Positions 1 to 10,900 of a stretch of 64,000 nucleotides of DNA are shown piece by piece. A program made the position numbers and the translations under genes. Origin of the DNA: Diprion similis (taxonomy: Eukaryota > Arthropoda > Insecta > Hymenoptera > Diprionidae); the NCBI RefSeq assembly GCF_021155765.1, contig NC_060110.1:8865501-8929500 (forward strand), read 5' to 3'. How positions within the stretch are numbered: the first letter of the stretch is position 1; the number at the start of each line of letters is the position of its first letter. The notes under the pieces were generated by a model, which ran no database searches, was not told the origin of the DNA, and worked only from the letters and a program-made list of their open reading frames with translations.

Positions 1-291
1 TTTAGAAGAATCTCAAAAGTATACTCTTGCTGTAAACCCAGGCGAATACGCCACAACCTCGACTCACGTCATCCAAGACCGCAAATCCTTTCCCACCATG
101 CCATTTCCCACCCTCACCTAGAAAATAGGTCATTCCCTAAGGACCTGTCTCCTCGCACTTCGTCGCTGCCCCGAGCTCATTCAGAAATTGAAATGATGGA
201 AATGTCTAAGCTACGACAACACCCACGTAAACTGCCCCGCGATCAGAGCCTTGACGCTAGTTCCGACTCCCTCTTCATCTGGACAGACTAA
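1..291 (+). CDS. Open frame at left edge, probable C-terminal tail of a retrotransposon protein
   Basis: Frame 1 is open from the window edge for 96 codons and stops with TAA at 289-291. The translation is rich in Arg, His, Pro and Ser and ends with the residues SLFIWTD. I recognise no domain. Its place upstream of a polypurine tract and an LTR makes it a candidate for the last part of a retrotransposon polyprotein, or of a third reading frame. The 96 open codons could also be chance. The rest of the element lies outside the window. Confidence 0.3.
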   Translation, partial: FRRISKVYSCCKPRRIRHNLDSRHPRPQILSHHAISHPHLENRSFPKDLSPRTSSLPRAHSEIEMMEMSKLRQHPRKLPRDQSLDASSDSLFIWTD

Positions 292-936
292 GCCCTCTAC
301 TACATATTTATAAGAACATATCCATTGTTATGCCCAAATATCATTCAATAAAAATGTCTCAAATTACGCTATTATAATAACCGTATACACTATCTACAAT
401 TATACCCCTGACATTGTCATTTAACTTTGACTTGTATCCACAATATCTACAATCAAAACCCTAAAAATTATAATTTAACTATAATCGTATATATACTATC
501 TACAATTATACCCCTGACATTGTCATTTAACTTTGATTGTATCTATATTATCTACAATCAAAACCCTAAAAATTATAATTTAACTATAATCGTATATATA
601 CTATCTACAATTATACCCCTGACATTGTCATTTAACTTTGAGTGTATCTATATTATCTACAATCAAAACCCTAAAAAATTATAATTTAATTATAATTGTA
701 CCTTTATAATATGTAACTACTACACGCTTAAATTATAAGAACATACCAACTGTTACAAAAAAAAAAAAAACATTTCTGCTAAAAATGTATACTAACCCGC
801 TTAAACGCGCATTAACCCTAAGCGCTATACTCTTTAAGGCAAACTATATTGTAATCTTTCGTAAGTGAGTCGATACATTACCCAAAAATTCTGTTTTCCT
901 TCGAACATTCGGCTCTGTACCCTCACCGAATGTTCT
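292..936 (+). other. AT-rich 3' internal region of the LTR retrotransposon
   Basis: This non-coding stretch lies between the open frame and the polypurine tract. It contains the 105-bp tandem repeat listed separately, an AATAAA-type signal near 349 and a run of A near 759-770. I see no convincing coding sequence. The frame open from 427 to 684 exists only because the repeat period is a multiple of three. Confidence 0.4.
391..695 (+). repeat. About 105-bp tandem repeat, nearly three copies
   Basis: The block beginning TATCTACAATTATACCCC recurs at 391, 497 and 602, giving spacings of 106 and 105 bp, with near identity between copies. The third copy is incomplete and fades after about 695. Tandem repeats between the last reading frame and the polypurine tract occur in some LTR retrotransposons. 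Confidence 0.8.
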
Positions 937-952
937 TCCCGAAGGGGGGGCG
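937..952 (+). other. Polypurine tract (plus-strand primer site)
   Basis: A purine run with seven consecutive G (GAAGGGGGGG at 941-950) lies directly before the LTR start TGTTACG at 953. This is the expected position for the polypurine tract that primes plus-strand DNA synthesis in LTR retroelements, so the LTR on its right is the 3' LTR and the element reads on the plus strand. Confidence 0.65.
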
Positions 953-1394
953 TGTTACGTCCGACGTCCCGCCTCACGTTTCTCCCACCTTCCTCGACGC
1001 TTGTCTTTACCTACCATTCCCACACTCCATATCTTGTCATCCTATTTCCATCTTGGCTTACACCACTCGCTATCGCCCTTACCTTGCTATTTCGATCCCC
1101 CTCTACCCTGTATCCTCGCTCATTTTCTCATGCAAAAGACTCACTCTGATTCCAACGCTCTTACCTCTTGCATTCAACTTCAACTCCCGTTCCCCAAAAC
1201 CATTGTCTCAACTACTCCTCATCGACTTCACTCAATTTCTTAATCAAAATAAAAGTTATAATCATTCTGTAATTACTGTTCTTTCCTTTCCGTTCCCTGA
1301 ACGAAAACGGCGACGACTACGAACCTACAAAAATATCACCCGAACCAACATCATCGGGTGGGTACATGGACTGCCGTCCCCCTGTACCGTAACA
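953..1394 (+). mobile_element. 3' LTR of a Gypsy-like retrotransposon, 442 bp
   Basis: The segment starts TGTTACG (953-959) and ends CGTAACA (1388-1394), a perfect 7-bp terminal inverted repeat of the TG...CA type. A polypurine tract abuts its left end. An AATAAA signal at 1248-1253 would suit 3' end formation in the R region. Length and ends fit Gypsy-type LTRs, but without pol the superfamily is an inference. The 5' LTR and target duplication lie off the left edge. It abuts copy A of the repeat element. Confidence 0.7.
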
Positions 1395-2690
1395 TTAATA
1401 TTGATTTTTTAAGTCATACATGAAAATATCGGTGAAATAAATTATTGAATTGATTTCGAAAAGCTACTTCTATGGTCGTTGACGTCAAGACCACTCAAAT
1501 ATCAGGGGCAACCAAACCACTGTGGACCAGTATCATCAATCAAAATGTACATTGATGGGCTGATCCAACGATTTTGTCGTTGAAAATGTTTTGGAAGGGT
1601 TGGAATGACGGTCGAAAAATATTGGGAAAGTGTTGGGAACGTTGGAATTGTGTCGATCGGGAGTTGACCATTGATTGTTCGTTGGAAGCGCGCTGGAGTT
1701 CAACTACCGACAAGTTGAGTGAGTGTTGAAAAACCATTGGACAGCCGATGACCGGGGCAAAATGGATACGTTACTGACATAATTCACTTACCGAAACTTT
1801 GACAACATTTTCTTATTATTTTTTAAAGATAAATTAGGTCAATAAAGTTTTCAAAACTCAAATCTAAAAGCTTAGAAATAAAGCAACCGCCATTTCTTTT
1901 TCTTTTTCATGGTACTCCATCGAGTCCTGATCTTTCCCGAGTACCGTATCGTATATCCAACATATTTCCAATGCATTCCCAACGCATCACCGGCTGCGGG
2001 ATCGGTACCAAAGCGTCAACGCCTCCAACGCTTCCAAAACACTTTCAACAGATTTTCAATGCTTCTCCGATGTCTGGCATCTGTGCATACCCAACATATT
2101 TCTGATGCATGCTCAAGGAAATAGTCGTTGGAAAAGTGTATTGGACTTGAAAGAAGTTAACGTCATCTAAAATCCTCCCTTCGTCGACATCCGATGACTT
2201 TACAACGAAATATCAACGGTTGGAAACACGTTGGAATACCATTAGGCAGGTCCATCAAGGTACTATAGTGTGTTCCGTAGGATATGCTAAAGGAACTTGG
2301 CCTGAATAATAAACGCTACTGCGGTTAAATATGTACATTTTTTGTGTATAGCGATCGGGGTTAAGTAGAGTACAGTGGATTCCGAGGTACCTTGGAGGGG
2401 CCCACGATCACGTGTACCACAGAACTCCATCCCACTCATGTCTATATTACTATGCCTTTGACAATATATCAGACAAAGTACCTTATTGCGTCTTTTCATA
2501 CAGTACTGCTGAAAAATATTAGGCCTGGAATCACGAGGTCTGGGTTGTTTCTTTGCATGCACTCAGGAGGACATGTGGCATCAACTGAACTGGGTGTCAG
2601 GGTGGTTGCCCACGGCCAGGCCCTCTAAAAACACCCGACTCGAAGCAGATAAAAAAAAAAGATTTCTCAGAGAACGGTCGTGCCTTCGGC

Positions 2691-2698
2691 ATCTATTC
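2691..2698 (+). repeat. Left target-site duplication of foldback element
   Basis: ATCTATTC here is matched by ATCTATCT at 4092-4099 on the other side of the insertion. Copy B shows the uninterrupted site as a single ATCTATTC before the sequence AGCTTGTTGG. Eight base pairs with mismatches at the end suggests a moderately old insertion. Confidence 0.6.
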
Positions 2699-4091
2699 GA
2701 GAGAGGACCGTTTCTACAAGTGCCAATATCTAACAGTTCGTTTCTACAAGCCGCGATCCTACAAGTTCGTTTTTCCCGAAGAGTTCGTTTCTACAAGTTG
2801 CAGTCCTACAAGTTCGTCTGAAAGGTTCGTTTCTACAAGTGGCGGTCGAATAATTTGAATTAAATTAAATTAGATTAAATTAAATCAACATGTACGAAAT
2901 CGACAGAACCGCTCGGTCGCTTGTAGAAACGGGACTTGTAAAAACGAACCGCTTGGTTGTAAGATCGCCACTTGTAGAAGCGAACCTTTCAGACGAACTT
3001 GTAGGACTGCAACTTGTAGAAATGAACTCTTCGGGAGAAACGAACTTGTAGGATTGCAACTTGTAGAAACGAACTGGTACCCAACAATCGGAAAAGAATA
3101 GAAACGGAACGATTATCAGAATTATGAATCCCGTTTCTCCAAGTTTCCGAATTAAGCATGAGTTATTCCGATGAGAAACTGTTTTAATCTGGTTAATCGT
3201 TTCTATTCGATTCTATCTGTTCTTTCCTATCCCGTCCTATACGCGACAATGCCACCTATTCGTTTTAATTATCCATTTAGAATAAGAAATTGCTATTGCC
3301 AATTCGATTCAGTTCTTTCTATTCGAATCAATTCCTTTCAAAACATACGAATCATCCAACGAAAAAAATCATATTTTTTTTCTATTCGACCGAATTCTTT
3401 TTAAGGAATCCGAAAGTTTGTCGCCGAATTAATACAAACCTTCGGATTCTTTCTGGTTATGTGCAATTCGAATCGATGCTTCAAACGGAATGAATGACAT
3501 TCTATTCTATACGACGAATTCAACTGAGTGACAACATTTCCGAACCATTTCATTCAACTAGTTCACTTATTGATGGATTCGCTTTAATTCGAGATACATT
3601 CGGGCAATAGTAATGGCCGAGTTCCAAGTCTAGTGATTGACAGTTAGGATTGAGCAAAGATGTATTGCCCGTACATTCCCCACCGAAGGAAGTTTCGGTG
3701 ATTATTTTTAACAATTTGCAATCGGATAAAAATCTGGAAAAAATCAAATGAAGTGTGCATAAAAAATATAGCTATCCAGACTCTCCGCTCTGTCAGGCTC
3801 GTTGACAACCGTCGATGATTTTTTAGGTTATACACTGTGAAGATTTTTACCTCCATCCGGCCATAATAGTCGGATTGATCCGTATTGAAAAATATTACCA
3901 AAATTCTGTTTTATTCGTTTCTATTTCATCATATTCGGATCGTCCTTCTTCGATTCGTTTTTATTCGAATTGTCGGATAGAGAAATCGGAATAGATCGTA
4001 TTGAAAAATCTCAATCCGTTTCTATTCTTTTCCGATTGTTGGGTAGGTATTGGCATTTGTAGAAACGAACTTGTAGAAACGATACCCTCTC
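2699..4091. mobile_element. Non-autonomous foldback DNA element inserted in copy A
   Basis: These 1,393 bp are absent from copy B at the same site. The ends are imperfect inverted repeats, GAGAGGACCGTTTCTACAAG on the left against the reverse complement of the right end, which reads GAGAGGGTATCGTTTCTACA. Two further nested palindromes lie inside: arms of about 82 bp at 2762-2843 and 2967-3048, and a perfect 31-bp pair at 3078-3108 and 4015-4045. The motif TTTCTACAAG and its complement recur many times. No transposase frame is visible. The 8-bp duplication suggests mobilisation by a hAT-type transposase, but that is inference. Confidence 0.7.
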
Positions 4092-6289
4092 ATCTATCTA
4101 ACTTGTTGGATAATTTCTGATTCTGTTATAATTTACCAATGCTGATGTACAGTTATTGTTCTGTGGCAGTTTATCACTGTGTGCCTGTAGTCAGTTGTGT
4201 GGTCGAAACACAATATGGCTCCCTTGCGGAGGTGCACCGATTGCGACATCGCAACAGCGGCGTGTTGTCCGAAGTTGTCTACCGGCCAAGGACTGTCTCC
4301 ATTCTCAAGACGTTGCGGTCCTGTAACAAGCTAGGCGTTTGCCATCCGGAAAACCTTCTTTGCCTGGTGACCTGACCCAGTAGAAAGGGCTGTTGCGGCA
4401 TCACAGCGCATACCGTTGCGGCGTACTTGCGGCGGTTTATCCACCCTTTCATGTACTTGGATTTCACCTGATTTTGTTCAATAAATTAAAAATCGTTCAT
4501 TCATTGGCTTCCTTGGGCCTTACCCTGCACTCCGCGAGGGTTTTCACGCCTCTGCAAGTTGATGTTCGTTCTTAGTTCGTCCAGACAATAGCCGTATTTT
4601 TTTCATCGACTCAATTCTTCATTTATTCCCGAATTTCTACTATTACGATGTAAGAATAAATCACCATCGGAGTTTTCGCACACATAAGTAGGTTCATAGT
4701 TCAAGGTATTGGCGAATGTACGATAAGCTACGTGTATTCTAGATCGTTCTAAACGAAAAGCGAAGTCTAGCAGTAGGCGAGGCGGCATTGTATTCTAATC
4801 TGCCGTGTGGGTCTTGCACACCAAAAACACGATGAATGCTCGCCTTTGATAGTTTAGTTTATTTCGATAATATATCGAGAAATATCAGGTTTCGGCGTTT
4901 GCTCATCCTCACAAGAAATGTTACAGGCGAATTATGGTACGGTAGTAAAATACCCGATGACGATTATGTAAACAATTAATTGTGTCTAGAATATGTAGGT
5001 AATTTATATCACACAGGAACTATTCAAGTATCAACTAACGCTGGAACAGGGGTGGGTCATTCAGAGAAACATTATCACATATTACCCTATAGTTGTAGGC
5101 ATTTCAATCAAGCGTTAGGTAACATAGGAAATTGACGTTTTACTGAACATGTTAATGTGTATTAATAATAAATAATAATCATTATTGAACGAAGTAGGAA
5201 TATATTGATCGGGATGTGAGTATAAATGTGTTAGCCAACGTTACAAATCAGTAGTGGGTAAAACAAGCAAACGATGCCATTCCTGATTACTAGGGGTGGG
5301 CTGCGAAAATTCGCAAAAAATGCGTTAGCTGATACTTGAATAGCTCTATGTTACATATTACCTAATTTATCGCGAAAATCGGATTTTTTATATACGGGTT
5401 ATAAGCGTGGCACGACCACCTGGAATATAACTTTGCGTGAATACGGTACCTTTCATGGGAATACCGGCTAATGCTAAGGTCCGCGCTCGCCGCATTACCG
5501 ACCGACGTAGATGCTTAGAGGAAACACCGCTCATTCGGAGAAATATCCGTCAAACGTCTTACCATCAAGACTACCACGATATTTCATCCGGGAGGCAAGA
5601 ACGATTGTCGATAAGATAGGTATTTACAGTGGATGACATTGAGTATTAGTTGTGAGTTAGTAATCCACGTTGACTAAAAATTGCTAGAAACAGCCAGCTG
5701 AATAGGGCATTTTCAACATTTTGAAGCTGGGTGCATCTGGGCGAGGGACGATGAGGGGAAAGGCACAGAAATTTTCTATCGTCACCGATTCAATGACGAT
5801 TCCAAGCTCCACAAGTGAGTCAACCAACGTAGGGAACCGTAATTACCTCCGCACTCACGGCGTCCTTTTGTTTGTTTCTACAGAATACCTGTAGCATAGG
5901 TGTCTTGAGCAATCTTCCGTCAACGTACTCAGGTATAAGCGTGAGTAGTTGACGTTAATTTATCATTTCATTTTTCATATCGTTCATGGATCTATTTATT
6001 TATGCAGTTTGATGAATGCTGGATCAAAACATGTTTTTGAGACCTACCATTGATGACGTTGACTAAAAATGTATAAAGACTGCCCAGCCTAATAGGAATA
6101 TCCGTGACCGAGAAAGAACGAGATAAATTCATCGTTGAGCCGTACCCTGCCCTGTGGGTCACGCAACTCAAGTTGGTAAACGATCGGTACCTGAAGACGA
6201 CGATAACTAATGTATAACATCTACCAGATGGATAATGCAGTATCGGATATTATTTTGACTATGATATGACCATTGATTAATTAAATTTA

Positions 6290-6480
6290 CATCAGAATTT
6301 TCTTTGGAAATCCAGAGGTTACTTTATTTTGAGCCGAGGGAAGAATAGGACCAACAGCAGAGAAATGACGAAGTAAAGACCAGCAGCAGAGATATGACGA
6401 GAAGGATGTTGTGTTTTTTGGCTGTAACTCTTGACAACTCGGAGTCTGAACAACGCGGAGAAAACATAAGATATCGACGG
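6290..6480 (+). repeat. Partial satellite monomer in copy A
   Basis: The sequence matches the first monomer of the array in copy B (about 31350-31500): GGAAATCCAGAGGTTACTTT, then GACCAACAGCAGAGAAATGA, then TTTTTTGGCTGTAACTCTTGA. After it the sequence goes straight to the element tail (6525-6587). Copy A therefore carries only part of one monomer where copy B carries about 60. Confidence 0.7.
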
Positions 6481-6587
6481 ACCGACCGCTCAGGCAATAC
6501 GAAGAACACATACAGAAATTTGTGAATCCATTTATTTTAATTTGGGTTACACAACGAATCAATGTTATACACGTGTTATCCTGCGGA

Positions 6588-6915
6588 GGTGCATCGCACC
6601 TGTACGCCGGGCGAAACGTAATATACACCGACAAGTTTGATCTATTAATATCTCATATACTACTTTTCACATGATGGTTGAGGTAATATGGATTGTACTC
6701 CTTTATCCTAACAGTAGAACTGATTCGTGTAGAATCTTTACTCGTTCTTACGAACTTGTAGGACTGCTGCTAGTTGGAAGAAACCATCTGAAACAAATTT
6801 GGAGGAACGAACTTATACTACTGTCGCGTGTACGAACAAACTTTCGGAACTAATCCGTGTACAACCGGTCTTCTCTCTGTTTAAGTATACATGCGTGTAT
6901 GCAGAGTTCCCGATT
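6588..6915. other. Region between repeat copy A and the FAS stop codon
   Basis: This is the presumed 3' untranslated region of the minus-strand FAS gene. No clear AATAAA was found on the minus strand before the repeat; the first is inside the tail of copy A, at 6531-6536. A perfect small hairpin, AGGTGC-ATC-GCACCT, lies at 6587-6601. The 18 bp ACGAACTTGTAGGACTGC at 6750-6767 are identical to part of the foldback element (about 2993-3010), so a fragment of that family may be present. No gene seen. Confidence 0.4.
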
Positions 6916-7962
6916 CTAGGATGTTTCATTTGGCTCGCATATTTCGATATCTTCGAGAAATTTTCCATCGATGGCTGCTGCACAAATGTCATCGTCCAAC
7001 ATCGAAACATGGTTGCCTACGGCGTGACGGATTTCGACTTTCTGGCAAGTGATCTGCAAATACGATATCGGTAAGATTTACGAACATTCTTGCGGTACAA
7101 CTTCATAGCGATTTTGAAACATGTAAGAAATCGTGTGCGATAGTCCACACATTGTTACAGTTGTCAACATTAACACGTCTGCGACAGTGAGATTATTAAA
7201 TGGACTCACCAGCCCCAGACCGTAGTCTTCTGATATTTCACGTACGGATTGAATTGTTGGTTTTATTAAGGTTATTGGTGTGTTCAGGCGTGATGGTGCT
7301 GAGAATTTATAATTCAGGATCGCTTTGATGCGATTGTAATATGACGTACACATGGCTTTTTGGTCTTCGACAGTGAAATTCAAATTTCGATCGGCAGGTA
7401 CGTTATTGGTGAACGCTGTCATCTTTTCATCCCAGGTGGAACACTTTTTCAACTCTCTGTCCAGCTTCAAACAGAAAAATACCATTGTCTTGACGTAATA
7501 TAGTTTTACGAAATTATTTTTAGGGATCGAACAGAACGAATTCAAAACTCTTGGAATTCCAATACAAAGTATACACCATTGTTACAATTGTCATTGAACA
7601 CCAATAAGCTGAAGATTCTGCTAGTCTTGAGATACAACGCTGGCAACAACAACTGTGCAGTTTAGTATGAATAATGCCAGTGCGAAATATATGAATCGAG
7701 TTGTTACCACTGCTTTCTTCGATGGATCAACCGTATCCATAAACTCCATTAACAACAGATTTTGCAAGCGAGCCTCGTCATCAACAATGAGGTGTCTAGA
7801 GCAGAGAGCCTTCATGTGATCAGGTGAACCATCGATCAAAACTAGTCGACCGCTGAAACCTTTGGACTCCAAGCGTCTCGCAAGCTCAATGGCGACCAAA
7901 GATCCAAAGGAATACCCAGCGATCACAAAGTCACGACATCCTTCATATCTGGCTTCGACATG
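6916..7962 (-). CDS. FAS exons 14-16: thioesterase (TE) domain and C-terminus
   Basis: Residues 2178-2392. The TE releases the finished acyl chain. The nucleophile elbow GYSFGS contains Ser2195, LVLIDGSPD supplies the likely Asp (2221), and the last exon supplies His2362 in AVGNHVSML. The last exon is easy to miss: reading through the GTGAGT donor at 7209 gives a longer open frame stopping near 7078, but that loses the catalytic His. Splicing to the TTTGCAG acceptor at 7054 restores the family ending. Stop TAG is at 6918-6916. Confidence 0.87.
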
Positions 7963-10900
7963 CTGCAAGTTTTGGAAGATAATTGGTGGACGGTGGAACT
8001 TTTGCAAAAACACTACACTGATAATCGGTATCACATGTCACAGAAGCCACTTACTGGGATCAGATAGTCAGCCAAGTCCTCAATTGACTTGGCATTCGCA
8101 GAAGCTATACCAAGCTGCAAACATGTTGTTTGTGATTTCAATTTACCGGTCAAAGACTGGAATACAGAGTGTGTTCCTTCGATTCCTGGTACTATGAATA
8201 CTTCTCGTCTTTCATTTTTTGCGCATGTCGATAGAGGGACACAAACGTTATCGTCGTGTTGATCATTTGTTCCCAGAACTCTTAAAAGCAGTTTTACACC
8301 CGCCAAGTTTTCAGCGATATTAGGTTCCAGCTCTTTCTCATTTTCGTTTCCTTCGGCCTGTTTCACTGACATTTCCTGCAACTTCGAAAAATTGAGACTA
8401 CGAATGTCCAATGCTGTTAGAAATACTTCAAATTCACGTTCTAACGTCTGTTTGATTTCAACCGCCATCATTGAATCCATGCCAAGTTCTGACAACGGCG
8501 TTTGCAGACTTATCGCTTTGAGGTCTTTGAGTCCTGTGAAAAGAAATTGCGTCACAAATTTCTCCACACACTTGAATTTCAATGAAAAAATGTTCAGTCA
8601 TTACGAGCAGCCTATCATTAATAGGATGAATGAATGTCATACCCATGATGTCTACGACTGTGGTAAGAATGTCTGCCCCAGCGCCTCCGGACTTTTTCTC
8701 AGCAACTACCATACTCGACACTACTGGTGACTCTTGATTCAAAAAAGCGTCGAGTTTTTGCAGACAAGACAATATTCGTTGTTGCAGGGTACCGCCGATA
8801 ATAACTTCCTTGTTATCTTCCTGCATTTCAGCAACGAGTCCGACATCACCGACGGCTCCCCATTGTATAGCCAAGCCGGGCAACTTCTCTGCTACTCGGT
8901 TTTCGCATATTCTTTCCATGATAGAGTTAGCCATCCCGTAGTTCGTTTGTCCCGGGTTACCTCTTCCACAAGATACCGACGAAAACACCACGAAATGCCT
9001 GAGTTGCGGGCACAATATTCTTGATAATTTATCCAACTGCTTTGTAGCCCGAGCCTTGACTCTGAACGATTCTTCGAATGATTGTTCGGTCTGATCTTCG
9101 TAGAGGGCGTCCTTCAATACTACAGCCAGGTTGAAAATGGCATAAACTGGTCCAAGCATTGCCGCCTTCTTCAAAATGGTCTCGCAGCCCTTATCCGATG
9201 AGGCATCCTCCCCTGCTACTATGACAATTTCGACTCCATAGCCTTTCCAAACGTCAATGCGCATACGTTGATACCCAGTTCTTACGCCTGTTCGCGAGGT
9301 AAAAACTAATTTTTTGGCTCCGCGGAGCACGAGCCAATCAGCTAGCTCAAGACCAAAGCCACCAAGGCCGCCAAGAATCAGATAACTGCCCTCTTCTGAA
9401 CAGTAGTAACGAGGCAGTGCGAGAGGAAGGCGAATTTCATCATCGTTACCGGTTTTAACGATCACCTGAAATAGATATTTTGTTTATAAGGACAGCATTG
9501 ATTGAATCGTGTGTGTTCAATTCTGAAAAAGGTTGACGTATAGTCAATTTCGACAACCAGATGCGGAAATACACGGTTGAAATGCCAATCCGCCTATACC
9601 AGTGATTTACTTCAAATATATGGCATGCGAATCGAACCTTTCCCACGTGCTTTCCAGCTGCCATGTATCGAAATGCAGCTTCGACTTGATCCATTGGAAA
9701 CACGGTACGGACAAGGGGCTTAACTGCACCAGTCTTCATTCCTTCAGTGAGCATTGCGTTCAGTTTAATTTTCAAGTCCGAGGGAGCGTCGAACAAGTTG
9801 TCCAAGAGGATTCCATGAAAACTGATGCCTTTCAGAAACTGTTCCATCCCCAGAGGATTGTTTGCCGCAAGATCAAATTTACCGATTTCTAGAAATCTCC
9901 CACCCGTTGCTAAACAACGAACAGATGCTTGTAACTTCTCTTCGGCTAAGGAATTCAACACGATATCCACGCCTCGTCCACGAGTTTTACGCAGAATCAT
10001 TTGCTCAAAACTCGTATCTCGCGAATTTCCAATATGATCGTCATCGATTTGTGGAAATTGTTTTTTGATGAACTCTCGTTTTTGTGGTGTTCCTACGGTT
10101 GTGAAAACTTCGCATCCTTCGTGAAGCGCTAAAGTTATCGCTGCCTGTCCAACCCCACCGCTTCCGGCGTGTATCAACACTTTGTCTCCTTCCTTCATTT
10201 TGCCACTCAACATCAGCGCATAACAGGCCGTTCCGTAAACGACAGGAACCGTAGCTGCGTCTTCTAAGGTCCAGCTGTCCGGTACCGACCAAAGAAGATC
10301 CCTGTCACAGACACATAAATTTGACATGGCCCCAGTCGCGATCATTCCCATAACTGCGTGACCGTTTGAATCTCGTCCGGAGAATTCCAATCCACCTGCG
10401 TTTTCTTCTGCTTGTCTCGTTTTTACGGTCACTTCGATAGCTAATTTTCCGGTAGCCAGCATAATGTCGCGAAAGTTGATCGACGAATAATGTATCTTGA
10501 TCGTATCTTTCTGCTGTCCGTCAGGCTGAATCATACCTTTTACCCACTTGAGTGTGCTTAAATCACCACGCGTTTGCTGATTTATCTGAGCATGGCATAC
10601 TGGTTTAGGTACCAATGGTTTCATCGGGAAAAACCGGTAGGATCCCCACAATTTTCCTGGACGTAGAACATTGACCGCCAGATCTAGATTTAATTGCTGC
10701 GAGTAGAATGGATCGTTTAGAGAGAACCTTGGAGCTTGCGAATCTTGAATCAGAAGTCCTCGTACAATTTCACCACCTGGTTCTCTGCGCAGACAGTTCA
10801 GCAATCCCATGAGTCCACTTTCGTAATCTCCTTCGCTTACAAGAAGTACTTGATTTCTGTTACGAATACCTTTCTCTTTTTCCGTTTTCAGAGCAGCTTG

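Larger units (their letters stand above)
1395..6587 (+). repeat. Non-coding repeat element, copy A
   Basis: This stretch aligns over nearly its whole length, in the same orientation and with high identity, with 27515-31150 plus the tail near 50715-50790 (copy B). Shared blocks include TTAATATTGATTTTTTAAG at 1395 and 27517 and TATCCTGCGGA at the right end of each. Compared with B it carries an extra 1.39-kb foldback element (2699-4091), lacks about 150 bp near 4849 and about 190 bp near 6285, and has only part of one satellite monomer. I find no long reading frame, transposase or clear terminal inverted repeat, so the class is unknown. The true left end may lie beyond the LTR. Confidence 0.75.

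Noticed and set aside
427..684. 85-codon frame with a repeated 35-residue peptide
   Set aside because: It comes from a 105-bp tandem repeat whose period is a multiple of three. AT-rich composition; no family recognised.
930..1412. Frame of 160 codons across the LTR
   Set aside because: It lies within the LTR and its flanks and has no recognisable domain; LTRs are normally non-coding.
1395..6587. Helitron or DNA transposon identity for the repeat element, including a hairpin at 6587-6601
   Set aside because: The hairpin is absent from copy B, no CTRR end or Rep/helicase frame is seen, and no terminal inverted repeat is shared by both copies.
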